Source of the DNA: Bradyrhizobium sp.
GTDB lineage: Bacteria > Pseudomonadota > Alphaproteobacteria > Rhizobiales > Xanthobacteraceae
Assembly (NCBI RefSeq): GCF_004799445.1
Contig: NZ_SSNA01000024.1
Span: 1-42,170, forward strand
Reading direction: 5' to 3'
Length of the DNA stretch: 42,170 nucleotides
Position 1 is the stretch's first letter, and each line of letters begins with the position of its first letter. A program made the position numbers and the translations under genes. The notes beneath the pieces are model-generated. The model was not told the DNA's origin. It searched no databases and was given only the letters and a program-made list of their open reading frames with translations. This document shows, in pieces, positions 6,735-15,998 of this stretch.

Positions 6735-9068
6735 ATGCAGTTGACGAACCATCCAACAGAAACCGATCCGGAGATATCGCCGTCGTCGACTCGGGCAGCC
6801 TCGATCGATTCGCTGTTCGAAGCCCCCGGTCCGCTGTTTGCGGGGATCGTCTTCGTAGCCATCGCGGCAGCCATCACCGCGCTGAAGACGGAACAATATC
6901 TAACCTGGGCATGTGTCGCGCTTGTCATCATGGCCGGAGCTCTCCGGGTATTCGACTTGCAGCGTTTCCTGCCCCGCAAATCGATGCTGACTGCCGAAGA
7001 AGCTGCGCAGTGGCAGAAGCGCTATCAGATCGGGGCGCTGATCCAGGCCGCTGCGATCGGGATATGGTGCTCCGTCACTCTGTTGAGCAGTGACGACGCC
7101 GTAGTCCACATGATCTGTCTATCCGTCACCACCGGGATCGTGGCGGGAGGTGCGGCGAGGGCCTACGGACGGCCATCGCTATATCATCTGCAGACGGTGC
7201 TGATGTTCGGTCCGGCCGTGATCGCGTTGGGGTTGCGTGGCACACCCTATTACATAGCGATGTCAGTCGTGAGCGCCGCATTTATTCTGGCAATCATGCA
7301 ACTCTCGGCTAACTTGCACAGAATATTCATGCGGGCGGTTGTGGCACGCGAACGCGAAGCGGCGCTTGCGGGCCAGTTCGATACGGCGTTGAACAACATG
7401 CCACATGGCCTGTGCATGTTCCGCGCCGATGGGCAGCTCGCGGTGATGAATCATCGGTTCAGCGAAATGATGGAGTTGCCCGACGATTTCGTCGAGCGCG
7501 GGCTCTCCGCCTCCGATATCGTCGATGCCTGCGTGCAGGCCGGGTCGATCTCGGCGGCGAGCGGCAAGATCATTCTCTCCGAGATCGAGGATTCACGGGC
7601 GCGCGACGTCATTACCACCGACCCGGATCAGACCCGCGGCCGCCAGCTGTCGTGGACATTCCAGCCGATGGCCAGCGGCGGCGCCGTCGTGCTGCTCGAG
7701 GACATCACCGAGCGGCGCAACGCGGAAGCCAGAATTACGCATCTGGCGCGTTTTGACGAACTGACCGGGCTTCCCAACCGGGTCAATTTCCGCGACGAAA
7801 TAGAGCGTCTGCTGGCGGTCCCGCATGCCGCCGAGCAACTGTCGGCCTTGCTGTTTGTCGACCTCGATCAGTTCAAGCAGGTCAACGACACTCTGGGCCA
7901 TCCCTGCGGCGACCAACTGTTGTGCGCCGTCGCCGACCGGTTGCGCGCCATGCTGCGCCCGGAGGATTTCGTCGCGCGGTTCGGCGGCGACGAATTCGTG
8001 GTGTTTCAGCAGAACATCAAATCGACCGATGATGCGGCCGGTCTCGCCCGCCGTGTCGTCGATCACCTGAGCGAGCGTTACAAGATCGACAATCACCTGG
8101 TCGAGATAGGCGCCAGCATCGGGATCGCGGTCACGTCGCCCGAGGGCGTCAGCGCCGACACGCTTTTGAAGAACGCGGACATGGCGCTCTATCGCGCCAA
8201 GGCGGATGGCCGCGGCACCTTCTGCTTCTTCCGCGAAGAGATGGCGCAAACCGTTGAGGCGCGCCGCATCCTGGAACTCGACCTGCGCAAGGCGCTGGCC
8301 AATGAGGAATTCGAGCTGTTCTATCAGCCGCTCGTCAATCTCAAGTCTGGACGAATATCGACTTGCGAAGCGTTGCTGCGCTGGAATCACCCGATACGGG
8401 GCACGGTTTCGCCGATCGACATCATTCCGGTCGCCGAGGACATGGGGCTGATCGTCGACCTCGGCCGCTGGATCCTGCGCAAGGCGTGCATGGAGTGCAT
8501 GCAATGGCCGGAAGCCGTCAGTGTCGCGGTCAATTTTTCGCCGCAGCAATTCCACCAGCGCGACGTGATGAACGAGATTCGCTACGCCCTCGAGGTTTCC
8601 GGATTGCCTGCCAATCGCCTCGAAATCGAGATCACCGAATCCTCGCTGTTGCGCAATACACAGCTGACCCATGATGTGCTGTCGCAATTGCACGCGCTCG
8701 GCGTGCGAATATCGCTGGACGATTTTGGCACCGGCTATTCGAGCCTCAGCTATCTGCACAATTTCCCGATGCAGAAAGTGAAGATCGATCGCTCGTTCCT
8801 GGAAGGAATCGATACCGATCGTCCGCTGACGCTGTTGCGCGGCGTGGCGCGGCTCAGTGCGGATCTCGGAATGTCGGTCGTGGTCGAGGGCATCGAGACC
8901 AATGAGCAACTGGAGCTGATCAATGCCGATGGCACCATCAGCGAGGCGCAGGGTTACCTGTTCAGCCGGCCGGTGCCGGCGGTGCGGATACGCCAGTTGC
9001 TGAACGCGTCTCACGGCACCCGGTCTGACGACATGTATCTCGCGGGTCCCTCGCGATCGATCGCCTGA
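6735..9068 (+). CDS. Membrane GGDEF-EAL protein (cyclic-di-GMP turnover)
   Basis: A protein of about 777 residues that can make and/or degrade cyclic di-GMP. The N-terminal part holds about six hydrophobic segments (roughly residues 34-192), a membrane sensor of no named family that I can assign. A PAS-like domain follows (DTALNNMPHGLCMFRADGQL). The GGDEF domain has an intact RFGGDEF (motif at about 417-421). The EAL domain has intact CEALLRWNHP (about 544-553), DDFGTGYSSL, KIDRSF, VVEGIET and QGYLFSRP. Both domains look catalytically competent. The ATG at 6735 lacks a good ribosome site; a TTG at 6705 with ACAGG upstream would add 10 residues. It sits between tolB and pal, and a FeeM-like synthase follows 155 bp later. 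Confidence 0.93.
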   Translation: MQLTNHPTETDPEISPSSTRAASIDSLFEAPGPLFAGIVFVAIAAAITALKTEQYLTWACVALVIMAGALRVFDLQRFLPRKSMLTAEEAAQWQKRYQIGALIQAAAIGIWCSVTLLSSDDAVVHMICLSVTTGIVAGGAARAYGRPSLYHLQTVLMFGPAVIALGLRGTPYYIAMSVVSAAFILAIMQLSANLHRIFMRAVVAREREAALAGQFDTALNNMPHGLCMFRADGQLAVMNHRFSEMMELPDDFVERGLSASDIVDACVQAGSISAASGKIILSEIEDSRARDVITTDPDQTRGRQLSWTFQPMASGGAVVLLEDITERRNAEARITHLARFDELTGLPNRVNFRDEIERLLAVPHAAEQLSALLFVDLDQFKQVNDTLGHPCGDQLLCAVADRLRAMLRPEDFVARFGGDEFVVFQQNIKSTDDAAGLARRVVDHLSERYKIDNHLVEIGASIGIAVTSPEGVSADTLLKNADMALYRAKADGRGTFCFFREEMAQTVEARRILELDLRKALANEEFELFYQPLVNLKSGRISTCEALLRWNHPIRGTVSPIDIIPVAEDMGLIVDLGRWILRKACMECMQWPEAVSVAVNFSPQQFHQRDVMNEIRYALEVSGLPANRLEIEITESSLLRNTQLTHDVLSQLHALGVRISLDDFGTGYSSLSYLHNFPMQKVKIDRSFLEGIDTDRPLTLLRGVARLSADLGMSVVVEGIETNEQLELINADGTISEAQGYLFSRPVPAVRIRQLLNASHGTRSDDMYLAGPSRSIA

Positions 9069-9162
9069 TTTCACTCGATTAGTTCCGTCGCAGCTGTCGA
9101 CTCCCCGGGTTTTTGCGGGGCCGAAGGGTTAACCCTAACGTTTCGAATGCTTTGCAATTTTG

Positions 9163-9177
9163 TTAAGGAGCTATTAA
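9163..9177. promoter_or_regulatory. Full CtrA-like site TTAA-N7-TTAA
   Basis: TTAAGGAGCTATTAA has two TTAA half-sites separated by exactly seven bases, the known CtrA full-site spacing. It lies 46 bp before the start of the FeeM-like gene. A GGGTTAACCC palindrome (9126-9135) lies just upstream. Binding is inferred from the match. Confidence 0.5.
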
Positions 9178-9223
9178 TCTTTTCCCACGCGCGGAAGTTG
9201 TTGGGAAGTGTAAGGGGTATCAG

Positions 9224-9967
9224 ATGCAGTCGGGAGCCGAACCGCGCACGTTGCCCGTTCTGCGGGGATCCGGGCTATATGACCGCGTCGACTACCGGCT
9301 CATCGAAACTCCCGAGCAAAAAGATTCAATCTACTTGATGCGTTACAAGGCCTATCTGCATGGCGGATTGATCTTGCCGTCAGAGTCTCGGCGCATCATC
9401 GATTCTTATGATGATGCGCCCAACGCCTGGATCTTCGGGATATATCTTGACGGAGAACTCTGTAGTTCTATCCGCCTTCACGTCCTGACGTCAGAATGTC
9501 GGATGTCCTATACAACCGAATTGTTCGGCGATGTTCTCCATGGTCGCCTCGATCGAGGCGAAGTTTTCATCGATCCGGCTCGTTTTGCTGCAGACCCCGA
9601 AAAAGCCAAGCGGTTTCCCGAACTTCCCTATGTGACGCTGCGGCTGGCCTATTTGGCTTGCGATCATTTCAATGCCGACACCGGGCTCGCGATGGTGCGG
9701 ACCGACCACCAGGCGTTTTATCGCCGCGTCTTTCTGCACGAGACCATCACCGAACCGCGTGCGTTTCCGGGCTGGCATTCGAAGAAGGTGACCTTGATGG
9801 CGTCCGATTTCCGGACGCTCCGGGAAAAGGTCCTGACGCGTTTTCCCATTTTGCGTTCAAGCGCGTTCGAGCGGCGGATGCTGTTCGAGCGCAGTAGCGC
9901 GCAATTGCCGGTTATCGACTTGCCGGAGTTCGCCTTCGAGCGCGCGACGATGGTCCCGCGCTCCTGA
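9224..9967 (+). CDS. FeeM-like N-acyl amino acid synthase / GNAT-fold acyltransferase
   Basis: A 247-residue soluble protein that resembles the FeeM/LuxI-type branch of the GNAT fold, enzymes that move acyl chains from acyl carrier protein to an amino acid or homoserine lactone precursor. Supporting features are the early RYKAYLHGGLI segment, then DSYDDAPNAWIFGIYLDGELCSSIRLH (the family's strand-turn-strand with an Arg), EVFIDPARF at about 112-120 (compare E-x-S-R-F of LuxI), and a helix with LRLAYLACDHF. AAGGGG lies 7 bases before the ATG. It is monocistronic in appearance, with its own CtrA-like site. Acyl donor and acceptor are unknown. An exosortase-type accessory acyltransferase is the main alternative, but no exosortase genes are present. 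Confidence 0.65.
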   Translation: MQSGAEPRTLPVLRGSGLYDRVDYRLIETPEQKDSIYLMRYKAYLHGGLILPSESRRIIDSYDDAPNAWIFGIYLDGELCSSIRLHVLTSECRMSYTTELFGDVLHGRLDRGEVFIDPARFAADPEKAKRFPELPYVTLRLAYLACDHFNADTGLAMVRTDHQAFYRRVFLHETITEPRAFPGWHSKKVTLMASDFRTLREKVLTRFPILRSSAFERRMLFERSSAQLPVIDLPEFAFERATMVPRS

Positions 9968-10206
9968 CGACACGGCGCCGGCTGCCACCAGGTGGCGTGC
10001 GGTCTGCGGGGAACCATCGTACGGGTCCCGGGCGTTGCGAAATGCGTGTCTAGTTGCGTCGGAAACGTGCAAATTCCGCCCCTTTCGCGCTTGCCTTCAC
10101 CCTCGTGCCACATTTACAACCCATTAACTATCACGGTTGCTTTTCAGCGCTTGCTGGCATTTGATCGGGTTTGGCAACATCCCATCAAGGTTGACGGAAC
10201 GTTCGC

Positions 10207-10214
10207 TTAACCAT
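10207..10214 (+). promoter_or_regulatory. CtrA-like TTAACCAT box upstream of pal
   Basis: An exact TTAACCAT lies 51 bp before the pal ATG, identical to the box upstream of tolQ. A TTGACG at 10191-10196 precedes it without a clear -10. The region between the FeeM-like gene and pal (9968-10264, 297 bp) contains no other structure that I can support. Confidence 0.45.
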
Positions 10215-10264
10215 CGCCCTGTAGACCGGATAACAGTCGAAAACGTGAGCGCGGAGGCTCCGGA

Positions 10265-10753
10265 ATGAAATACCAGATGCGTATCCTCCAGGGATTGAAG
10301 CTGGCCGCGGTGCTCGCAGTGGCGCTGTCGATGGGCGCCTGCGCCAAGAACCCGCTCGCCGACGGCGCGATGGCCAGTGCCGCCACGCCGGGCAGCCAGC
10401 AGGATTTCGTGGTCAACGTCGGCGACCGCGTGTTCTTCGAAAGCGACCAGACCGAATTGTCGCCGCAGGCGATCGCGACCCTGGAAAAGCAGGCGCAGTG
10501 GCTGCAGAGCTACAATCGCTATTCCTTCACCATTGAAGGCCATGCCGATGAGCGCGGCACCCGTGAATACAATATCGCGCTTGGTGCGCGGCGCGCGCAG
10601 TCGGTGCGAACCTTCCTTGCCTCGCGCGGCATCGATCCCTCGAGGATGCGGACGATCTCCTATGGCAAGGAACGCCCGGTCGCGGTCTGTAACGATATCT
10701 CCTGCTGGTCGCAGAACCGCCGCGCGGTCACGGTGTTGAACGCCAGCTCCTGA
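10265..10753 (+). CDS. pal: Peptidoglycan-associated lipoprotein Pal
   Basis: Pal (162 residues) is the outer-membrane lipoprotein of the Tol-Pal system that binds peptidoglycan. The lipoprotein signal LAAVLAVALSMGAC ends at Cys26, the expected lipidation site. The OmpA-like domain (about 50-160) shows VFFESDQTELSPQA, FTIEGHADERGTREYNIALGARRAQSV, and ISYGKERPVAVC...NRRAV. The GHADERGT and R-R residues are those that bind diaminopimelate. It is separated from tolB by the GGDEF-EAL and FeeM-like genes, so it probably has its own promoter. It ends at a strong terminator, so cpoB downstream is transcribed separately or by read-through. Confidence 0.97.
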   Translation: MKYQMRILQGLKLAAVLAVALSMGACAKNPLADGAMASAATPGSQQDFVVNVGDRVFFESDQTELSPQAIATLEKQAQWLQSYNRYSFTIEGHADERGTREYNIALGARRAQSVRTFLASRGIDPSRMRTISYGKERPVAVCNDISCWSQNRRAVTVLNASS

Positions 10754-10777
10754 GGCGTTCACTTTCGACAGTTTTTG

Positions 10778-10807
10778 GCCGGCGCCCCTCGGGCGCCGGC
10801 TTTGTTT
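10778..10807 (+). terminator. Rho-independent terminator after pal
   Basis: A perfect 10-bp stem GCCGGCGCCC / GGGCGCCGGC (10778-10787 and 10791-10800) with a 3-base loop is followed by TTTGTTTT. It sits 24 bp past the pal stop. Confidence 0.9.
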
Positions 10808-10943
10808 TGGGGCTTCGCACGAGGTCTTGGGCTTGAAGTCCCGGGCCCGCTCGATGTGTTTGTCTCAGTCACATTTTTGGCGTACTCCCTCTCTCAAGGT
10901 GATCCGTTTTCGATCTCACGCCGATTTCGTCCGTCAGGCCACA

Positions 10944-11960
10944 ATGTCATCCAGGTTTCATAAAGTTACGCGCGCCGCGGCGTTGTCCGCGATGCTGGCG
11001 CTGTGCTCGCAGGCCTTCGCGCAATCCGATGATGTCGATCCGGAGGTCCGGATTCAGCAGCTTGAAAGCCAGCTGCGGCAACTCACCGGGCAGAACGAGG
11101 AGCTGCAATACCGTAACCGGCAGCTCGAGGAGCGCCTGAGGCTGCTTCAGGGAGGCGCGCAAGCGGCTCCCGGCGGCCAGCCTCCTGCGCCGAATACTGC
11201 CGCGATCCCCCCGGTGCAGCCGAATCGGCCGGCCCAGGCGCCAGCCGGCTATGAGCCGCAGATCGCCGCTCCGGCGCCGATCGTCCAGGAACCTGCGGGA
11301 GTGCCCCAGGGGGCGCCGCAGCCCCAAGGCCGCCGCCGTGGCGACGCCTTCGATCCCAGCCAGAACCCGAGTGCCCCCGGTGCGCCGCGCGCGCTCGGCG
11401 GCGGTCAGCTGCCGATACCGGCCGAAGCGCCGATCGGCGCTCCCGGCGGGCGAGGCGCGGGGGAGCCGCTCGATCTTGCCAACACCGGCGGGGCCGGCAA
11501 CCCGGCGGGAGCCCTGCCGGCGCCGCCGCCGCGCAACACCAACGGCACCGGGGCGCTGACCACGCTGCCGCCGTCGGCAACGCCGAAGGACGAGTTTGAT
11601 CTCGGCGTCGGCTACATCCAGCGCAAGGACTATGCGCTGGCCGAAGAAACCATGCGCAACTTCGCAAAGAAATACCCAAGCGATCCGCTGCTTGCGGATG
11701 CGCAATATTGGCTGGGCGAGAGCTTTTTCCAGCGCCAGCTCTACCGTGACGCGGCCGAATCCTTCCTCAGCGTGACGACCAAATTCGATAGATCGGCGAA
11801 AGCCCCGGACGCCTTGCTGCGGCTCGGTCAATCGCTGGCGGCCCTGAAGGAAAGGGAGGCCGCCTGCGCGGCGTTCGGCGAGGTGACGCGGAAATATCCG
11901 CATGCCTCGGCTGGCATCAAAGCGGCTGTCGACCGTGAGCAAAAGCGGGTTAAGTGCTAG
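10944..11960 (+). CDS. cpoB: Tol-Pal coordinator CpoB (YbgF)
   Basis: CpoB/YbgF (338 residues) is the periplasmic Tol-associated protein that coordinates outer-membrane constriction with peptidoglycan synthesis. A signal peptide (AALSAMLALCSQAFA) precedes an N-terminal trimerising coiled coil at about 32-70, including IQQLESQLRQLTGQNEELQ. A long Pro/Gly/Ala-rich linker (about 72-200) is much longer than in E. coli. The C-terminal TPR domain (about 212-335) includes YIQRKDYALAEETMRNFAKKYP, ADAQYWLGESFFQRQLYRDA and APDALLRLGQSLAALKE. The ATG at 10944 is chosen because it puts the signal peptide at the N-terminus; the frame is open further upstream. A strong terminator lies between it and pal. 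Confidence 0.93.
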   Translation: MSSRFHKVTRAAALSAMLALCSQAFAQSDDVDPEVRIQQLESQLRQLTGQNEELQYRNRQLEERLRLLQGGAQAAPGGQPPAPNTAAIPPVQPNRPAQAPAGYEPQIAAPAPIVQEPAGVPQGAPQPQGRRRGDAFDPSQNPSAPGAPRALGGGQLPIPAEAPIGAPGGRGAGEPLDLANTGGAGNPAGALPAPPPRNTNGTGALTTLPPSATPKDEFDLGVGYIQRKDYALAEETMRNFAKKYPSDPLLADAQYWLGESFFQRQLYRDAAESFLSVTTKFDRSAKAPDALLRLGQSLAALKEREAACAAFGEVTRKYPHASAGIKAAVDREQKRVKC

Positions 11961-12153
11961 GGCAGGCTCTCGGGCAGCGGAGCGTCTTCGCGCTGCATGA
12001 TTCGGGGGTATCCCGGGCGTCCTTTTAAGGCTTCAGAGCGCGATTTCGGGGCAAACCAGGACGTTTGTCCGCAGGATCCGCATCCAGCCTTACTGGCAGC
12101 GTTGTTGTGTTGCGCGAGTTCATGAGCAAGCCTCGACATCAGCCGGCGGCATC

Positions 12154-13263
12154 ATGCCTGACGATGACAACTCCCCGATCTCGGCGCAGCATGCGAAACG
12201 TCTGTTCGCGGACTGGAAAGGCGCGCCTGCGATCATTCTCGCCGTTTCCGGTGGTCCGGATTCAATTGCGTTGATGTGGCTCGCGGCCCGCTGGCGCCGC
12301 GCCCTGGTCCGCGGACCGCGTCTGATCGCCGTCACGGTCGATCACGGCTTGCGCGCGGAGGCGGCGGCCGAGGCGCGCGACGTCAAGCGCCTGGCGCGCA
12401 CGCTGGATCTGCCGCATCGTTCGATGCGCTGGACCGGCGCCAAGCCGAAATCCGGTGTGCCCGCCGCCGCACGGGCCGCGCGCTACGGCCTGCTGGCAAA
12501 GGCTGCGCGGGACCACGGCGCCACGCATATCTTCACCGCCCATACCCGTGACGACCAGGCCGAGACGGTGTTGATGCGCTTGCTTCGCGGCAGCGGCGTC
12601 GCTGGTCTGGCGGCGATGGCGCCGGTTACCGAGCGAGAGGGCCTGCTTCTGGTCCGTCCGTTTCTGAATGTTTCGAAATCGCAGCTCATCGCGACACTCA
12701 AGAAGGCGAAGGTCGCCTTCGCCGACGATCCGACCAACCGCGATGTGAAGTTTACCCGGCCGCGCATCCGCGCGGTGATGCCTGTTCTCGCCGCCGAGGG
12801 CGGCGATGCGCGCAATCTGGCGCGGCTGGCATCGCGGCTGGCCCGGGCCAACGCGGCGATAGAAATCATGGTCGACGGCGCGGAGCGCTATCTGGCGCTG
12901 GGGGATCGCCGCGGAGCGCCGCCGTCAGGGAGCGACGCCAAGACCTTTGGCGCCAAGACCTTCGATGCCAGTACCTTCGATGCCAGTACCTTCGATGCCA
13001 GTACCTTCGACGCCAAGGCTTTTGCAGCGATGCCGGGGGAAATCCGGCTTCGGCTGCTGTTGCGTGCGATCGATCGGTTCGGTCGTGAGGGACCGGCGGA
13101 ACTTGGCAAGGTTGAAGCTTTGCTTTCGGTTTTGGACCGCGCGCTGGCGAAAGCAGAGCGCCGGCCAGCGCTGAAACAAACCCTTGCGGGCGCGCTGGTC
13201 AGCCTGATCGATGATCGGATCAACGTCGCCCCAGCGCCGCCCCGCCGCCGCCGGGCGGATTGA
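12154..13263 (+). CDS. tilS: tRNA(Ile)-lysidine synthase TilS
   Basis: TilS (369 residues) is the ATP-dependent enzyme that converts C34 of tRNA-Ile(CAU) to lysidine. The PP-loop motif SGGPDS is at residues 32-37. It is followed by VDHGLRAEAAAEA, FTAHTRDDQAETVLMRLLRGSG and DDPTNRD. The short-form C-terminal region (about 225-355) is helical. Residues about 261-290 consist of six tandem pentapeptides of the type D-A-S/K-T-F, encoded by a 15-bp minisatellite at 12934-13023, an odd insertion in an essential enzyme. It lies between cpoB and ftsH as in many Proteobacteria. There is no obvious ribosome site before the ATG at 12154. Confidence 0.95.
   Translation: MPDDDNSPISAQHAKRLFADWKGAPAIILAVSGGPDSIALMWLAARWRRALVRGPRLIAVTVDHGLRAEAAAEARDVKRLARTLDLPHRSMRWTGAKPKSGVPAAARAARYGLLAKAARDHGATHIFTAHTRDDQAETVLMRLLRGSGVAGLAAMAPVTEREGLLLVRPFLNVSKSQLIATLKKAKVAFADDPTNRDVKFTRPRIRAVMPVLAAEGGDARNLARLASRLARANAAIEIMVDGAERYLALGDRRGAPPSGSDAKTFGAKTFDASTFDASTFDASTFDAKAFAAMPGEIRLRLLLRAIDRFGREGPAELGKVEALLSVLDRALAKAERRPALKQTLAGALVSLIDDRINVAPAPPRRRRAD
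12934..13023 (+). repeat. In-frame 15-bp minisatellite within tilS
   Basis: Six 15-bp units run head to tail: 12934-12948, 12949-12963, then three identical copies of GATGCCAGTACCTTC (12964-13008), then 13009-13023. The flanking units differ by a few bases. Each unit encodes five residues (D/G-A-S/K-T/A-F), so copy-number changes keep the frame. Confidence 0.96.
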
Positions 13264-13384
13264 GGCGGAAGCGTCCGTCCTGATCTGCCTTGCGGTCTTA
13301 ACCACCCCGGAAAACACGGCTGCCAGCGCCATGATTTGAACGGGAATCGCGCTAAGATAGGCTAAATAGTCCCATGTGGTTCCC

Positions 13385-13413
13385 TTGGCAGCGACCGCCG
13401 CGGCACCTAGATT
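13385..13413 (+). promoter_or_regulatory. Candidate sigma-70-type promoter of ftsH
   Basis: TTGGCA (13385-13390) and TAGATT (13408-13413) are separated by 17 bases, giving 5/6 and 4/6 matches to the housekeeping consensus. A start just downstream would leave a leader of about 90 bases that includes a duplicated GGGGATTC (13434-13441 and 13443-13450). No heat-shock sigma-32 promoter was recognised. Confidence 0.5.
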
Positions 13414-13507
13414 GTAACGCAGTCGGCTTGAGGGGATTCTTTGGGGATTCCCTCGCGCCCAGCCAAGGAAATAAGGCCGCGATCCGCGCGACCACGAAGG
13501 AAGATCG

Positions 13508-15429
<1,922 letters not shown>

Positions 15430-15430
<1 letters not shown>

Positions 15431-15912
15431 TGCTTGCTGCATCGATGGCTGGTTATTCCGGCAAACCGTTAACCCAAAAGCTCGGCATCCAGCCGGGCTT
15501 TTGCATTTTTGTGGACGGCGCGCCGGCGGCGTATGGCGACATCGTCGGCAAGCTGCCGGCCGGGGTGACGGTGGCGGCCCGGCTGAAAGCGCCGCTCGAC
15601 ATGGTGCATGTATTCGCAACCGAAGCGGCAGGGCTTGCCGGCAGGCTGCGTCGCTACCGTGCCGCGATCGCGCCGGACGGCATGATCTGGGTGTCGTGGC
15701 CGAAGAAATCTTCCGGCGTTGCGACCGACCTCACCGATGTCGTCGTGCGCGATACCGCGCTGCCGCTTGGCCTTGTCGATATCAAGGTCTGCGCGGTCGA
15801 CGAGATCTGGTCCGGATTGAAATTCGTGATTCCGAAGGCGCAACGAAAAAGCCAGCCGCGGAAAAGCGACCAGCCGGATAAAGCCGATCGGCGGGTCAAG
15901 CGATCGAGATGA
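15430..15912 (+). CDS. DUF3052 family protein
   Basis: A 160-residue protein of the DUF3052 family (function unknown, soluble). Visible family blocks are GYSGKPLTQKLGIQPGF near the start and then APDGMIWVSWPKKSSGVATDL, followed by LPLGLVDIKVCAVDEIWSGLKFVI. A Lys/Arg-rich tail follows. The ATG at 15430 overlaps the ftsH stop as TGATG, which suggests translational coupling; a second ATG at 15445 starts MAGYSGKPL as homologs do. Neither has a clear ribosome site. A hairpin with a T-rich tail (15476-15511) lies inside the first 30 codons, so ftsH transcription may end there most of the time. Confidence 0.85.
15476..15511 (+). terminator. Terminator-like hairpin inside the DUF3052 coding start
   Basis: An 11-bp stem (15476-15486 with 15492-15502, one T-G pair) with loop ATCCA has an A-rich left flank and a right arm ending CTTTT, then GCATTTTTG. 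It has every feature of an intrinsic terminator for ftsH, yet lies within the DUF3052 reading frame (codons for about QKLGIQPGF). It may act as a terminator, an attenuator or both. Confidence 0.7.
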
Positions 15913-15998
15913 CCCATCGCCCCGGAAAGACTGCGTTGGCGCGGGACTTGCTTGAAAAAACCTGCCAATCTCCGCTTGTCCAAGCGCAGGAGCCGCCG

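Noticed and set aside
7593..9074. A 493-codon minus-strand open frame opposite the GGDEF-EAL gene
   Set aside because: It is an exact antisense shadow of a gene with intact GGDEF and EAL motifs; its translation is His/Arg/Gln-rich with no family pattern.
12934..13023. CRISPR-like array
   Set aside because: Units are contiguous 15-mers with no spacers, in frame within tilS.
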